This document shows, one piece after another, positions 23,687 to 38,868 of a stretch of DNA of 64,000 bases (position 1 is its first letter; the number at the start of each line of letters is the position of its first letter). The notes beneath the pieces were generated by a model, which was not told the origin of the DNA, made no database searches, and was given only the letters and a program-made list of their open reading frames with translations. The stretch spans positions 248,001 to 312,000 of the forward strand of contig NZ_ATVD01000003.1 in the NCBI RefSeq assembly GCF_000420545.1, read 5' to 3'. A program made the translations under genes and the position numbers. This stretch comes from Arenimonas oryziterrae DSM 21050 = YC6267. Its GTDB lineage: Bacteria; Pseudomonadota; Gammaproteobacteria; Xanthomonadales; Xanthomonadaceae.

Positions 23687-25507
23687 TTACAGGATCGGGA
23701 TGAAGCCGGCGCCGAACGCGGTCAGGATGCGCGTGTAGATCGACTTCATGCTCAGGTTCACTTCCGGGAAGTCGCCGACCGCGTCGTAGCACTTGGCGAA
23801 GTCCGGGTGACCCATCGGCAGCGGCGTGCAGCCGGGCTTGAGTTCGTAGCTGGTCGCGTAAGGCAGCGGCCAGACGTCGAAGATCGGCAATTTCTCCGAG
23901 AGCTTGCCCAAGTTGTAGTTCAGCTGCGCCAGCACCGGCAGCTTCGCGCGCGGCGCGATCGTCCAGGCGTTTTCCGGCGCCATGTCGCGATGGATGCTGG
24001 CCGCGAGCGCGGTGGCAAATTCGCTGCTGTGCACGACGACCAGGCTTTCGGTGTTGTAGTCGCTCGAACGCGGGTCGAAGTTGTGGCTGCCGACCACGCC
24101 GATGCGGTCGTCGACGACCATCGACTTGGCGTGCAGACCCACGCGCACGCCGGCGCGCTTGAGCGGCACCGGGCCGTCGTCGCGGTCGTAGTCGACATGC
24201 CGGCTGGGCAGGACCGAGACGCCGCTGTCGGCGACCGCACCGGTCGCGGCCAGGTCGATCGGCGCATTGGCCGGAAACGGCTTGAACTCGAAAATCTGGA
24301 AACCGAGCTCGCGCAGATACAGGCGCTTGTACTTGTGCGACATCGCGTACACCGGAAAGGCGTCGGTCGCGGCCAGCGAGTTGGTCGACACCAGCACCTG
24401 CGGCGGTGTCACGCGCCGGTGCATGCGCCGGAACATCTGGCGCGCCGGTCGCGACATCACCAGATACGGCGTTTGCACCAGCAGCTCGTTCTGCGTGCTT
24501 TCCAGCACGTCCAGCAGCGCCCGTGAGGCGGTGCTGCGGCTCTTGGCGGCGGCATCGTGCTTGACGGGCAGGTCGCCGAAAAATTCCACGCGGCCAACAT
24601 CGATGCGCAGCGGCGCCAGGCGCTCGTATACGCCGGCGGCATCCTGCGCCGCCGCTTCCATCGCCAGCACGCGCGCGGAACGTTCGAGTTCCGGTCGCCC
24701 GGGCGGACCCTTGTTCGCGAGCAGCACGCGGGCGACGTCGCCAAGCATCGCCGCCGGCTGCGCGCGATGATCGGTCCAGAACGCCTCGAAATTCTCGGTC
24801 ATCGCCTGTGTTGCCGGCCCGGCGATGAGCAGGTCGCGGTCGCGGTAGTCGTATTTGTCGTTCCAGTCGAAATATTCGTCCTGGATATTGCGTCCGCCGA
24901 TCACCGCCAGCTGGCCGTCGACGACCATGAGCTTGTTGTGCATGCGCTGGTTGAGGTCGCGGAAATGCAGCACGATGCCGGCGAGGAACTCCATCGGCGC
25001 CACGCGCGCCTGGTCGAACACCGGGTTGTAGACGCGCAGTTCGAAATTGCGATGGAAGCCGGCGAGCTCGGCCTGCAGCTGCGGATCGGTCAGGCCGCCG
25101 AGCTGGTCGAGCAGCAGACGCACGTGCACGCCGCGACGCGCCGCGGCCATGAGCTCATCGAGCACGAGCATGCCGCTATCGTCGCGTTCGAAATGGAAGG
25201 TCTGCAGGTCGATCGTGTGCTGTGCGCTGCGGATCAGATGCACGCGCGCGAGCAGCGAATCCTGGCCGTAATCGAGCAGCAGCACCGAATGCTGCGGCTC
25301 CTCCGGCGTCGCCCGCGCATACGCAGCGGCGCCCAGATCATGCAGCGGCGACGCCAGCGCGCAGCCCTCGGACGGACATTCGACCGTGCTGCTCTGCGCA
25401 CGCTCGGCATAGTCGACCGCCTGCAGCCGCTGCTCCTGCGACAGGTGCGCGCAGGCACCGAGCGGCAGGCAGGCGAGCAGCAGCAGCGTGCGCAGCCAGG
25501 GGCTCAT
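23687..25507 (-). CDS. clsC: Cardiolipin synthase C-like phospholipase D
   Basis: 606 residues. MSPWLRTLLLLACLPLGAC is a signal with lipobox LGAC. Two phospholipase D motifs are intact: HNKLMVVDGQLAVIGGRN and HAKSMVVDDRIGVVGSHN. Size, lipoprotein-type start and the DLQTFHFERDDSG segment match ClsC/YmdC, which condenses phosphatidylglycerol with phosphatidylethanolamine to make cardiolipin. Whether it is a synthase or a phospholipase cannot be settled by motif. The YceI gene overlaps its start by four bases. No ymdB-like partner is present. Confidence 0.88.
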   Translation of the reverse strand: MSPWLRTLLLLACLPLGACAHLSQEQRLQAVDYAERAQSSTVECPSEGCALASPLHDLGAAAYARATPEEPQHSVLLLDYGQDSLLARVHLIRSAQHTIDLQTFHFERDDSGMLVLDELMAAARRGVHVRLLLDQLGGLTDPQLQAELAGFHRNFELRVYNPVFDQARVAPMEFLAGIVLHFRDLNQRMHNKLMVVDGQLAVIGGRNIQDEYFDWNDKYDYRDRDLLIAGPATQAMTENFEAFWTDHRAQPAAMLGDVARVLLANKGPPGRPELERSARVLAMEAAAQDAAGVYERLAPLRIDVGRVEFFGDLPVKHDAAAKSRSTASRALLDVLESTQNELLVQTPYLVMSRPARQMFRRMHRRVTPPQVLVSTNSLAATDAFPVYAMSHKYKRLYLRELGFQIFEFKPFPANAPIDLAATGAVADSGVSVLPSRHVDYDRDDGPVPLKRAGVRVGLHAKSMVVDDRIGVVGSHNFDPRSSDYNTESLVVVHSSEFATALAASIHRDMAPENAWTIAPRAKLPVLAQLNYNLGKLSEKLPIFDVWPLPYATSYELKPGCTPLPMGHPDFAKCYDAVGDFPEVNLSMKSIYTRILTAFGAGFIPIL

Positions 25508-26121
25508 GGCGTCTTCCCGTCGAGCAAGCGCACGCGGAAATCGAAATCGACCTGGTCGCGCACGGTCATGCGATAGGCGTTCATGCCGAAATCGTGCCGG
25601 CTGACGCGTCCGCGCACCTGGATGTCGCAGTCCTGTCCCGGACGTGCGCAGGTCGAGGGCAGCAGATCGAAGGCGACCTCGCGCCGGCGGCCGCGCAGCT
25701 GCAGTTCGCCGAGCACGACACCGCCGCGGCGCAACACCGTGTCGGTGAAGACCTGGGAATGGAAACGGATTTCCGGGTAACGATCGATGGCCAAAAACTC
25801 CTCAGAACGGGTCATGCGTGCCATCCAGGCGGAGCCATCGAATTTCAAACTGCGTCCGTCCACTTGCACAAGAACGCGCCAGCCGCGCGCGGCGCTACCG
25901 CGCAGTTCACCATTGACCTGGGTGAAGCGGCCGTGAGCCCGCATCGGCAAACGCAGATGCACTTCGAAACTGGCCTGCGCGCGGGCGGGATCGATGACGA
26001 TGACCGGTTCCTGGACAGGCGCGGGTTCGGGTGGCGGCGCCGCGTCCTGGGCGGAAACGGCGGAAACGAACGACAGCGCGATACCACTCAGCCCCAGGGC
26101 GAGCGCTCGCGCGCAGTTCAT
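25504..26121 (-). CDS. YceI-family periplasmic protein
   Basis: 205 residues from ATG 26121. The signal peptide MNCARALALGLSGIALSFVSAVSAQ is followed by a Pro-rich linker (PPPEPAPVQEP) and a YceI lipocalin-like barrel: ASFEVHLRLPMRAHG at the start, SEEFLAIDRYPEIRFHS in the middle and SRHDFGMNAYRMTVRDQV at the end. YceI proteins bind isoprenoid or other amphiphilic ligands in the periplasm. It lies between sixA and the ClsC-like gene with 4-base spacing and overlap, so all are probably co-transcribed. An earlier in-frame start at 26148 exists but would lengthen the signal's n-region. Confidence 0.88.
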   Translation of the reverse strand: MNCARALALGLSGIALSFVSAVSAQDAAPPPEPAPVQEPVIVIDPARAQASFEVHLRLPMRAHGRFTQVNGELRGSAARGWRVLVQVDGRSLKFDGSAWMARMTRSEEFLAIDRYPEIRFHSQVFTDTVLRRGGVVLGELQLRGRRREVAFDLLPSTCARPGQDCDIQVRGRVSRHDFGMNAYRMTVRDQVDFDFRVRLLDGKTP

Positions 26122-26125
26122 CGGG

Positions 26126-26602
26126 TCATGGCCACCAGAAGGCGGCAAGCTCGGCGATGCCGGGCTCCAGGCTGGCGTCTACCGGCAGGCGCAGCACCGC
26201 GACGCCACCGGCGGGCATGCCGCGGAAATCCCCGGACTGGCCCGAGCTGAGTAAGGCCGCTAGCTGCTCCAGACCCGGGTTGTGCCCGACCAGCAGCACA
26301 CGGCCCAGATCGCGCTGCTCGTCCGCGATCGCCATCAGCGTGCCCGGCGTCGCTTCATAGATACGCTGATCGGGGCGCTGCTCGACGACGCCGATGACCG
26401 ACAGCACCTGCTCCAGCGTCTCCCGCGTGCGCCGCGCCGGCGAATAGATCGCCCGGTCGGGCAGGTAACCGTGCTGCTTGAGCCACACGCCGGCGGCCTC
26501 GGCCTCGGCCTGGCCTTCCCGCGACAGCGGACGATCGAAATCCTCGGCACCCGGAGCCGCCGGGTCGGCGTGAGCGTGGCGAAGCAGGATGAGTTCTCGC
26601 AT
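26126..26602 (-). CDS. sixA: Phosphohistidine phosphatase SixA
   Basis: 158 residues of the histidine phosphatase superfamily. LILLRHAHAD holds the catalytic RHG-type His, and LLVGHNPGLE the second active-site His. SixA removes phosphate from phosphohistidine on ArcB or on nitrogen-PTS proteins. Its start follows the ParA-like stop directly (TGAATG). The small size, without the extra helices of phosphoglycerate mutases, fits SixA. Confidence 0.92.
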   Translation of the reverse strand: MRELILLRHAHADPAAPGAEDFDRPLSREGQAEAEAAGVWLKQHGYLPDRAIYSPARRTRETLEQVLSVIGVVEQRPDQRIYEATPGTLMAIADEQRDLGRVLLVGHNPGLEQLAALLSSGQSGDFRGMPAGGVAVLRLPVDASLEPGIAELAAFWWP

Positions 26603-27235
26603 TCAGAGCGCCTTCTTGAGCCATTTGAGCAAGGGGGACCAGTCGTCCTGGTGACTGCGGATCTGTTCGGAGTGGTAATCGAACACCGACTTGCCCAGGG
26701 CCGCCATCAGGACATAGGCCTGGGTGTCGCGCAGTTCGGCGATCACCGGATAGGGCCAGCTCTTGAGCTGCGCCATCGCCTGCTGCGAGGCGCCGGTCCA
26801 GGGCTTGAGGCGGTTGCCGACGATCAGCACCGGCAGCTTGCCCTTCTTGACCCGCTGCACCGTGGCCAGGGTGTTGAGGAAAGGCACGGTCGCTTCGAGA
26901 TCGATGATCGAGGGCAGCACGGGCACGATGACCACGTCCGCGCGCTCGAGGAAGGCCTCCAGGTCGTCGGCCATGGCGCCGGCCGGCGCGTCGACGACGG
27001 CACGCTGGGCGCCGTCGGGCACCTGTTTTTCCCAGCCACGGCGGCTGCCGTCGATCGGCAGCACGGCGGTCGCGAGGGCGGCGCGCTTTTCGCACCAGTG
27101 GGTGGAGGATTTCTGCCGGTCGGCGTCGATCAGCAGGGTACGTTTGCCGTCCAGCGCGAAATGCGCGGCCAGGTTGGTGGCGATCGTGGTCTTGCCCGCG
27201 CCGCCCTTGGAACTGGCGACAAGTACCGTGCGCAT
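26603..27235 (-). CDS. ParA/MinD-family ATPase, orphan
   Basis: 210 residues. RTVLVASSKGGAGKTTIATN is the deviant Walker A with the signature Lys; LLIDADRQKS and AVVDAPAG are the Walker A' and B regions. ParA proteins position plasmids, chromosomes or protein cargo by ATP-dependent dimerisation on DNA or membrane. No ParB gene is next to it; it is followed by sixA, so it is an orphan type that may place a protein cargo. ATG 27235 has GGAG upstream; a GTG at 27244 is the alternative start. It is divergent from gltB. Confidence 0.9.
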   Translation of the reverse strand: MRTVLVASSKGGAGKTTIATNLAAHFALDGKRTLLIDADRQKSSTHWCEKRAALATAVLPIDGSRRGWEKQVPDGAQRAVVDAPAGAMADDLEAFLERADVVIVPVLPSIIDLEATVPFLNTLATVQRVKKGKLPVLIVGNRLKPWTGASQQAMAQLKSWPYPVIAELRDTQAYVLMAALGKSVFDYHSEQIRSHQDDWSPLLKWLKKAL

Positions 27236-27442
27236 AAGCTCCACTCCACTGCGGGTGAAGCCTCACTCTACAACGCCCCGCGCGCGGGGGGAAACCGGCG
27301 GTCGCGCGCGCGGTTCGGGTGAGCGCGGCGTCAAGAGCAGAAACTCTAGTGCGCTGTGTGACGGTGAAGCCGGTACGCACCGCCGCCCGGCTCCCGCTCC
27401 GGCCCTGGCCCGCGAACGCGACCACTTGATACCGGAGGGTCG

Positions 27443-33309
<5,867 letters not shown>

Positions 33310-33317
33310 AAACGAAG

Positions 33318-33341
33318 AGGCGGCCGATCGCTCGGCCGCCT
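33318..33341. terminator. Bidirectional terminator between gltD and secreted gene
   Basis: AGGCGGCCGA and TCGGCCGCCT form a 10-bp stem with a 4-base loop. On the minus strand it is followed by CTTCGTTTTC; on the plus strand the T-run is poor, so it fits the minus-strand gene best. Confidence 0.7.
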
Positions 33342-33372
33342 GCGGGTGGATCGTGACGCGGTCGCGACGCGC

Positions 33373-33954
33373 TTAATCCGACTGCGGGAAGTTGCAGCTG
33401 AGCTGGTCGGGACTGAGCTCGAACGGCGCCGGGCAGCTCACGTTGCTGACCGTGCGGTACGGCGGCGGTGTGTAGCCACTGACCGTATTCAGACCGGCGT
33501 AGGGCCGCCAGCCCTTGCCCTTGCCGAACAGGTAGTCGGTACCGAACGTGACGAACTCGGCCTGCGCGGCACCGGTCACCAGGAAGGCGTTTTCATCGAA
33601 CGACCAGCCCGCGCCGTATTCGCCGGTGAGATCGTCCTTGCCGTCGATGCCCTTCAGGCGCAGTTCGCCGGCGCGGAATCCGCCGGTGAGCGGAAACGTC
33701 ATGTCGATGCCGGCGCCTTTGACATCGCCGTTGGAATTGACGTCGACATCGCGGTAGCCCACCACCAGCTCGGCCTGCGACTTGCCACCGAACTGCCAGT
33801 TGATGCCGACAAAAAACTCGTTGTCGTTGACCTCTTCCTCGCCGACGACCGTGGTGGTGCGCGTCGGCGGCGGCGGGCCGCCCTTGCCGGCCAAGGCCGG
33901 ACCACAGGCCAGCCCGACCAGGGCCAGGACACCGATACGAATAACCTGTTTCAT
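33373..33954 (-). CDS. Secreted beta-rich hypothetical protein
   Basis: 193 residues. The signal peptide MKQVIRIGVLALVGLACGPALAGK is clear. The mature protein has a Pro/Thr linker, then alternating strands such as EFFVGINWQFGGKSQAELVVGYRDVDV and GAAQAEFVTFGTDYLFG, like a small outer-membrane barrel or a surface-exposed beta sheet. The C-terminal part contains two cysteines (VSCPAPF, LSCNF). I do not recognise the family. It is monocistronic, between a terminator and the GMC gene. Confidence 0.75.
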   Translation of the reverse strand: MKQVIRIGVLALVGLACGPALAGKGGPPPPTRTTTVVGEEEVNDNEFFVGINWQFGGKSQAELVVGYRDVDVNSNGDVKGAGIDMTFPLTGGFRAGELRLKGIDGKDDLTGEYGAGWSFDENAFLVTGAAQAEFVTFGTDYLFGKGKGWRPYAGLNTVSGYTPPPYRTVSNVSCPAPFELSPDQLSCNFPQSD

Positions 33955-34045
33955 TTGTTTTCCCCTGCGTTGCGATTAAGCCCCTCCGTTGCAGTCCGGA
34001 GGCGCCCGATGGTGGCCGTGTCGAACCCCGTGGCGAGAGCCGGCG

Positions 34046-35722
34046 TCAGGAAGCCCGCCCCGTCACCACCTGGTCCACTGCACGGATGGCCAGTGCCTGG
34101 ATAGTGAGGGAAGGCGCCTCACCACCCCCGGAGCTGGGAAACACGCTGGCGTCGCAAATCTGGACGTTGTCCCAGCCATGTATCCGCAGGTTCGGGTCCA
34201 CCACCGACGTCGCCGGATCCGTGCCCATGCGGCAGGTTCCGAAAACGTGGGCAGCGGAATAAAAATCGTAGCTCCCGTACTCCTCCACCAGGGTCTGCAC
34301 CCCGGCTGCCTTCATGAGGTCACGACAGGAGCGGGCCATAGCGGCCAGACGCTGGATCGTCGCGGCATCGTTGAAGGAGTGGATTCGCGCCAGCGGCAGG
34401 CCGTGGGCATCCGTGCGGGCAGGGTCGAGGTCCACGAACGAGCCCGTGTTGGGCAGGAATTCGCCGGTCGCGCTGACCGCCACCGCGCGACCGACGCTTT
34501 CGCGCACCCTCGCCTTGTGCGCGGCGCCCCAGCCCGGCAGGGCGCGCTGGGCGTAGGCGACCGGGCCGACCATGTCGGTCTCGTGGATCGCGTCGCTGAG
34601 CTTGTAGCCACCGACGATCCCGGGCACGGCGTCGGGCCGGTTGAAATCCCAGCAGATCGACGCCGCCGGCAAGCCGCCGAAACTCGCCAGCGGCTCTGAC
34701 GCCAGGCCCACGGTCGTCCAGCTCGACGACTCGAGCAGGTTGCGCCCGATCTGGCCCGCGTCCGCGGCGATCGCCGCCGCCGGATTCGCCGCGTTGTGGA
34801 TCAGCAGCAGCCGCGGCGTTTCGATCGCGCCGCCGGCCAGGATCAGCTGCGGCGTCGCCACGCGCACGCGCTGGCCCCGTGCGTCGAGGTAATCGAGCGC
34901 GCGCACCTGGCGACCACCCTCGACGATCAGGGCGACGACGGTGCACAGCGGGCGGATTTCGCAGCGACCGCTGGCCCGAGCCTTGGCGATGAAGGTCACG
35001 TCGGCCGAGCCTTTGTCGCCGCGTGGACAGCCGCGATTGCAGCCGCCGCAGTAGTTGCACGGCGGACGACCGTCGTAGGGCAGGGACAGGGCCGAACGCG
35101 GGCTCGCCTGCCAGTGCCAGCCCAGCGCCTCGGCACCGCGACCCAGACAGCGCGCCGCGTGACTGATCGGATGCGGCGGCAGGGGATACGCGGCACTGCG
35201 CCAGCGATCCCCCGGGTCGGCGGGACCGGCGACACCGATGAGATTTTCAGCGACGACATAAAAGGGTTCGAGCTGCGCATAAGTCAGCGGCCAATCCGCG
35301 CCGACGCCGTGGTCGCTGCGCAGGCGCATCGAATGCGGATTCATCCGGTGCGCTTCGCCGGTGAAATGCAGGGTGCTGCCGCCGATGCCGCGCACATGGT
35401 GATAGCCCGGGCCGGAAATGCCGCGGCGCTCGCCGCGGTTCAGACGGCCCGCGACGGCATTCCACGAACGCAGACCGTCATCGCGTGGGTCCAGCGTCTG
35501 CATCTCGCCGAAGCTATAGCGCCCGCGACTGCCGGGCTTGAGCGGAAACCGGCTGAGCTCCCAGTCGGGCCGATCCAGACGGTAATCGGTCGCCGCATCG
35601 AAGCTCGGACCGGCATCGAGCAGCAGGACGCGCAGACCGTGTTCGGTCAGACGCCAGGCCGCCGCCGCGCCGCCCGCGCCCGCGCCGACCACGACCGCGT
35701 CGAAGGTCGTCTCGCGACTCAT
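34046..35722 (-). CDS. GMC-family oxidoreductase (gluconate dehydrogenase-type large subunit)
   Basis: 558 residues. FDAVVVGAGAGGAAAAWRL is the FAD-binding Rossmann loop. The Fe-S-like cysteine cluster CNYCGGCNRGCPRG resembles the insert found in gluconate/sorbitol dehydrogenase large subunits. The C-terminus has the typical GTCRMGTDP and DASVFPSSGGGEAPSLT blocks. These flavoproteins oxidise sugars or sugar acids in the periplasm and pass electrons to a cytochrome. It has no signal of its own; the Tat-signal subunit gene upstream overlaps its ATG (ATGA), so piggyback export is likely. No cytochrome c subunit is encoded nearby. A weak hairpin at 33983-34002 follows it. Confidence 0.9.
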   Translation of the reverse strand: MSRETTFDAVVVGAGAGGAAAAWRLTEHGLRVLLLDAGPSFDAATDYRLDRPDWELSRFPLKPGSRGRYSFGEMQTLDPRDDGLRSWNAVAGRLNRGERRGISGPGYHHVRGIGGSTLHFTGEAHRMNPHSMRLRSDHGVGADWPLTYAQLEPFYVVAENLIGVAGPADPGDRWRSAAYPLPPHPISHAARCLGRGAEALGWHWQASPRSALSLPYDGRPPCNYCGGCNRGCPRGDKGSADVTFIAKARASGRCEIRPLCTVVALIVEGGRQVRALDYLDARGQRVRVATPQLILAGGAIETPRLLLIHNAANPAAAIAADAGQIGRNLLESSSWTTVGLASEPLASFGGLPAASICWDFNRPDAVPGIVGGYKLSDAIHETDMVGPVAYAQRALPGWGAAHKARVRESVGRAVAVSATGEFLPNTGSFVDLDPARTDAHGLPLARIHSFNDAATIQRLAAMARSCRDLMKAAGVQTLVEEYGSYDFYSAAHVFGTCRMGTDPATSVVDPNLRIHGWDNVQICDASVFPSSGGGEAPSLTIQALAIRAVDQVVTGRAS

Positions 35723-36231
35723 TCCACGCTCTCGAAATGACCGAAGGGCTGCGGCGGCTGCGTGATCGCCGAGCCTTTCCAGGCCGCCGGCTGCGCGTAG
35801 TAATAGCCCATCGCCAGATCGCGGATGAGATCGAAGAACCGCCGTGGCGGCGCTTCCCAGGGCAGCTCGGACATGGTGCGTGCGATCGCGTCGCGCGCCG
35901 ACGCGTCTGCCGCATCGAAGGCACCCCCGGCCGCCTGATCCAGCCACGCGATGCTGACTTCGATCAAGCGTCCGAACAAGGCATTGCCCTCGGCGTCGGC
36001 GAGGATGCGCGCCGGCACGCCGAGCGCAGACGCCGCCGGGCTGAAGTCATCGGCCGGCAGCAGCGTGTCGCAAAAGCGCGCGAACGTCGTCGCCACCGCG
36101 GTCGCTCTGACTGCGGCAGCGGGCTCGGCCGCCAGCGCGACCGCGCCGGCGGGGATCGCCGTGCTCGCGAGCGTCGTGGCGATGAGTGCCAGGGCCTGCC
36201 GACGGGTGAAACGGGCGTGGAGAGGGGACAT
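35719..36231 (-). CDS. Gluconate 2-dehydrogenase subunit 3-like Tat protein
   Basis: 170 residues. MSPLHARFTRRQALALIATTLAS carries a twin-arginine signal (TRRQAL), cleavage probably after ALAA. The mature part FARFCDTLLPADDFSPAASALGVP and FFDLIRDLAMGYYYAQPAAWK match the gluconate 2-dehydrogenase gamma/subunit 3 family. It is the export and assembly partner of the GMC flavoprotein, whose start codon overlaps its stop. Confidence 0.9.
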   Translation of the reverse strand: MSPLHARFTRRQALALIATTLASTAIPAGAVALAAEPAAAVRATAVATTFARFCDTLLPADDFSPAASALGVPARILADAEGNALFGRLIEVSIAWLDQAAGGAFDAADASARDAIARTMSELPWEAPPRRFFDLIRDLAMGYYYAQPAAWKGSAITQPPQPFGHFESVE

Positions 36232-36289
36232 GACCGAATCCTAGCGCAAAGCCGTCGCTCCGCCCGCACGGCGGCGGCCGTGGCGGCTC

Positions 36290-36298
36290 TGCTATCTT
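36290..36298 (+). promoter_or_regulatory. Extended -10 promoter candidate (Ycf46-like gene)
   Basis: TGCTATCTT is an extended -10 element (TGn plus 5/6 of TATAAT) 25 bases before the AAA gene ATG. No good -35 is seen, as expected for this promoter class. Confidence 0.45.
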
Positions 36299-36323
36299 TT
36301 CCGTCCCTGCCAAGGCCGACCTG

Positions 36324-37811
36324 ATGAGCGAACTGCAAGACCTGTCTTCCCTGATCCGTGCGAACACGCCCTTGATCGTCATCGAAACGCCCGACGAGGG
36401 TCGCGTCGTCGATCTGTTCCGGCATGTGCTGGCGAACGTGTTCCGCGCGCTGTACCGCTGGTCGATCACCGAAGGCATGCGCCGCGTCGACATGGACCGC
36501 GAGGACGCACCGGAAACGGCGCCGGACATCAGCGCGACCTTGCACGCGATCAAGAGCCACGACCAGCGCGGCATCTACCTGCTGCTCGACGTCATGCCCT
36601 ACCTGGGCTACGCCAGCACGCAGCGCATGCTGCGCGAAATCGTCGAGCGCCGCGGCAGCCTCGACCACACCGTCGTCCTGGTCGGCAGCAAGATCGAACT
36701 GCCGACCGAACTCGACACCCTGGCCGTGCGTTTTTCGCTGCGCCTGCCGGACGAAAACGCCCTGCTGAAGATGCTCAACGACGAAGTCGCGCTGTACATG
36801 CGCGAGCACGGCGGTCGCCGCGTGGTCGTCGACAAGGCCGCGGTCGCGGCGATCGTGCGCAATCTGCGCGGCCTGGCGATGACCGAAGCGCGGCGCATCG
36901 CGCGCCACCTGGTCTTCCGCGACGGCGCGCTCGGCGAGGCCGATCTGCCCGAGCTGGCCAAACTGAAGTTCGAACTGCTCAACAAGAGCGGGCATCTGCA
37001 TTTCGAATACGACACCGCGCGCTTCGCCGATGTCGCCGGCGTCGCGCGCCTCAAACAATGGATCGGCCAGCGCCGCGAAGTGTTCGCCAGCGGCGACATG
37101 CCGATCGGGCTGGATCCGCCGAAAGGCGTGCTGCTGCTCGGCGTGCAGGGTTGCGGCAAGTCGCTGGCCGCGAAAGCGGTTGCCGGCGGCTTCGGCGTGC
37201 CGCTGGTGCGCCTGGATTTCGGTACGCTGTACAACAAGTTCCACGGCGAGACGGAAAAGAATCTGCGCGAGGCCCTGGCCTCGGCCGAGCAGCTCGAACC
37301 CTGCGTGCTGTGGATCGACGAGCTGGAAAAAGGCCTCGCCAGCGCCGGCAGCAGCGAAGACGGCGGTGTGTCGCGGCGCGTGCTCGGCTATTTCCTGACC
37401 TGGATGGCCGAACGCAAGTCGCGCGTCTTCCTGGTCGCGACCGCGAATGCCGTGCATGACCTGCCGCCGGAATTGCTGCGCAAGGGCCGCTTCGACGAAA
37501 TCTTCTTCGTCGACCTGCCCGATCACGCCACCCGCGACGAGATTTTCCGCCTGCACCTGGACAAGCGTCGCGTCGACTGGAGCGCGTTCTCGCTCGATCG
37601 CCTGTCGGCCGCGAGCGCCGGTTTTTCCGGTGCGGAAATCGAGCAGGCGATCGTCAGCGCGCTGTACGCCGCGCATGCCGGCAAGACCGTGGTGTCCGAA
37701 GCGAGTCTGCTCGAGGAACTGCGCGGCACGCGTCCGCTGTCCGTGCTCATGGCCGAACAGGTCGAATCCCTGCGCGAGTGGGCGAAGACCCGGACCGTGC
37801 CGGCGGACTGA
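36324..37811 (+). CDS. Ycf46-like AAA+ ATPase
   Basis: 495 residues. The N-terminal half ([26 protein letters not shown]) matches Ycf46-type proteins of cyanobacteria and plastids. The AAA+ module has Walker [18 protein letters not shown], Walker [10 protein letters not shown], sensor [21 protein letters not shown] with the arginine fingers, and a C-terminal helical lid [14 protein letters not shown]. It resembles FtsH/proteasome-type ATPases without a protease domain, so a remodelling role is likely. Its partners are unknown. It is monocistronic and convergent with the next gene, 31 bases apart. Confidence 0.9.
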   Translation: MSELQDLSSLIRANTPLIVIETPDEGRVVDLFRHVLANVFRALYRWSITEGMRRVDMDREDAPETAPDISATLHAIKSHDQRGIYLLLDVMPYLGYASTQRMLREIVERRGSLDHTVVLVGSKIELPTELDTLAVRFSLRLPDENALLKMLNDEVALYMREHGGRRVVVDKAAVAAIVRNLRGLAMTEARRIARHLVFRDGALGEADLPELAKLKFELLNKSGHLHFEYDTARFADVAGVARLKQWIGQRREVFASGDMPIGLDPPKGVLLLGVQGCGKSLAAKAVAGGFGVPLVRLDFGTLYNKFHGETEKNLREALASAEQLEPCVLWIDELEKGLASAGSSEDGGVSRRVLGYFLTWMAERKSRVFLVATANAVHDLPPELLRKGRFDEIFFVDLPDHATRDEIFRLHLDKRRVDWSAFSLDRLSAASAGFSGAEIEQAIVSALYAAHAGKTVVSEASLLEELRGTRPLSVLMAEQVESLREWAKTRTVPAD

Positions 37812-37842
37812 CCGGCGCACCGACGGGCGACGGCGGACGGCG

Positions 37843-38856
37843 TTATCGCCGCGGCGTCGCCGGCGCGATCTCGAAGCCGGCGTGCCAGCCGTCCGGCGGA
37901 TCCAGCGGACGCTTGGCCTGCACGAGCGCGCTGCGCATCGCCGCGAGTTCGCCCTGCTGAAGCGTTGCCCGGAAATACGCATGTGCCTCGGCGCCATGCG
38001 GGTCCGGGTGCAGGCTGGCGAATTGTTCGAGTTGCCACGACAGACGTCGACGCGCGATCAGGGCATGGGCCTTATCCGCCTCCGTGTCAGCGAGATGCTG
38101 CACGAGCGCCATCGCGATTGCGACTTCGAACGCCGTTTCGCCTTCGGCCGCGATGCGCGTGTTGAGCGCACGACAGTCCTCACGGACCGAACCCACCGCG
38201 TCCTTGCACAGCGCATGCAGGACGCCGAACCCGGGCAGGCCGAATTCCACGGCGATCGCGCCGGCGAGCATCTGCGCGGAATCTTCATCGCCCTGTGCGT
38301 CGATCTGCGCGCGCGCGAGCACGTCGCCCCAGGCCAGGCCATCGAAGGTCGGATAGACCGCGCGCAGCAGCGGGCCGTAGACGCTGCGATAGGTTTTCGC
38401 CTGCGCCGCCTGATGCAGCAGCGCGGCGACGCGGGTCGGGTCGGCCTGATTTTCGGCGCGCGAAAACAGCACGAGACCGAAGAAGCCGTTTTGTGCGATC
38501 GCCTGTTGCAGGACGCGATTCGCCGCCGCGCGCGGCGCGGCATTGGCCGGCGTCGTCGGCGACTGATCCATCTGCAGGGCCAGGGCCTGCACCATCGGAT
38601 CCTGACGGCCGTCCTGCAGCGCCGCATCGCGCAACTGCAGCCACTGCGCGCGGGTTACGGACGACGTTGGCGCGACCTGGGACTGCATCGCCCCCATGCC
38701 CGACAATGCCAGACGGGCGAGCGGCGAGGCCTGGTGGCTGGCGGCGCGCAGATAGATCGACGACAGATCCGCCGGCGCCGTATCGTCGGTCGTCGGTCGT
38801 GCGGAGGCGGCCGTCGAAACAAGTAGGAGCAGGGCGGTGCAGGCGAGCTGGCGCAA
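37843..38856 (-). CDS. Secreted hypothetical protein
   Basis: 337 residues. The start is a TTG at 38856, giving a clean signal peptide MRQLACTALLLLVSTAASARP. The mature protein is mostly helical (RAQWLQLRDAALQDGRQDPMVQAL and similar segments), looking like Sel1/TPR-type helical repeats without a clear consensus. It is probably periplasmic and is the last gene of the operon with the AEC transporter, hybrid kinase and REC-EAL protein. Family not recognised. Confidence 0.75.
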   Translation of the reverse strand: MRQLACTALLLLVSTAASARPTTDDTAPADLSSIYLRAASHQASPLARLALSGMGAMQSQVAPTSSVTRAQWLQLRDAALQDGRQDPMVQALALQMDQSPTTPANAAPRAAANRVLQQAIAQNGFFGLVLFSRAENQADPTRVAALLHQAAQAKTYRSVYGPLLRAVYPTFDGLAWGDVLARAQIDAQGDEDSAQMLAGAIAVEFGLPGFGVLHALCKDAVGSVREDCRALNTRIAAEGETAFEVAIAMALVQHLADTEADKAHALIARRRLSWQLEQFASLHPDPHGAEAHAYFRATLQQGELAAMRSALVQAKRPLDPPDGWHAGFEIAPATPRR

Positions 38857-38868
38857 GTTCGATTCCAG

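Noticed and set aside
38823-38834. Second REP-like copy (GTAGGAGCAGGG)
   Set aside because: It is a single half-motif inside the signal-peptide coding region of the 337-aa gene, without the inverted partner.
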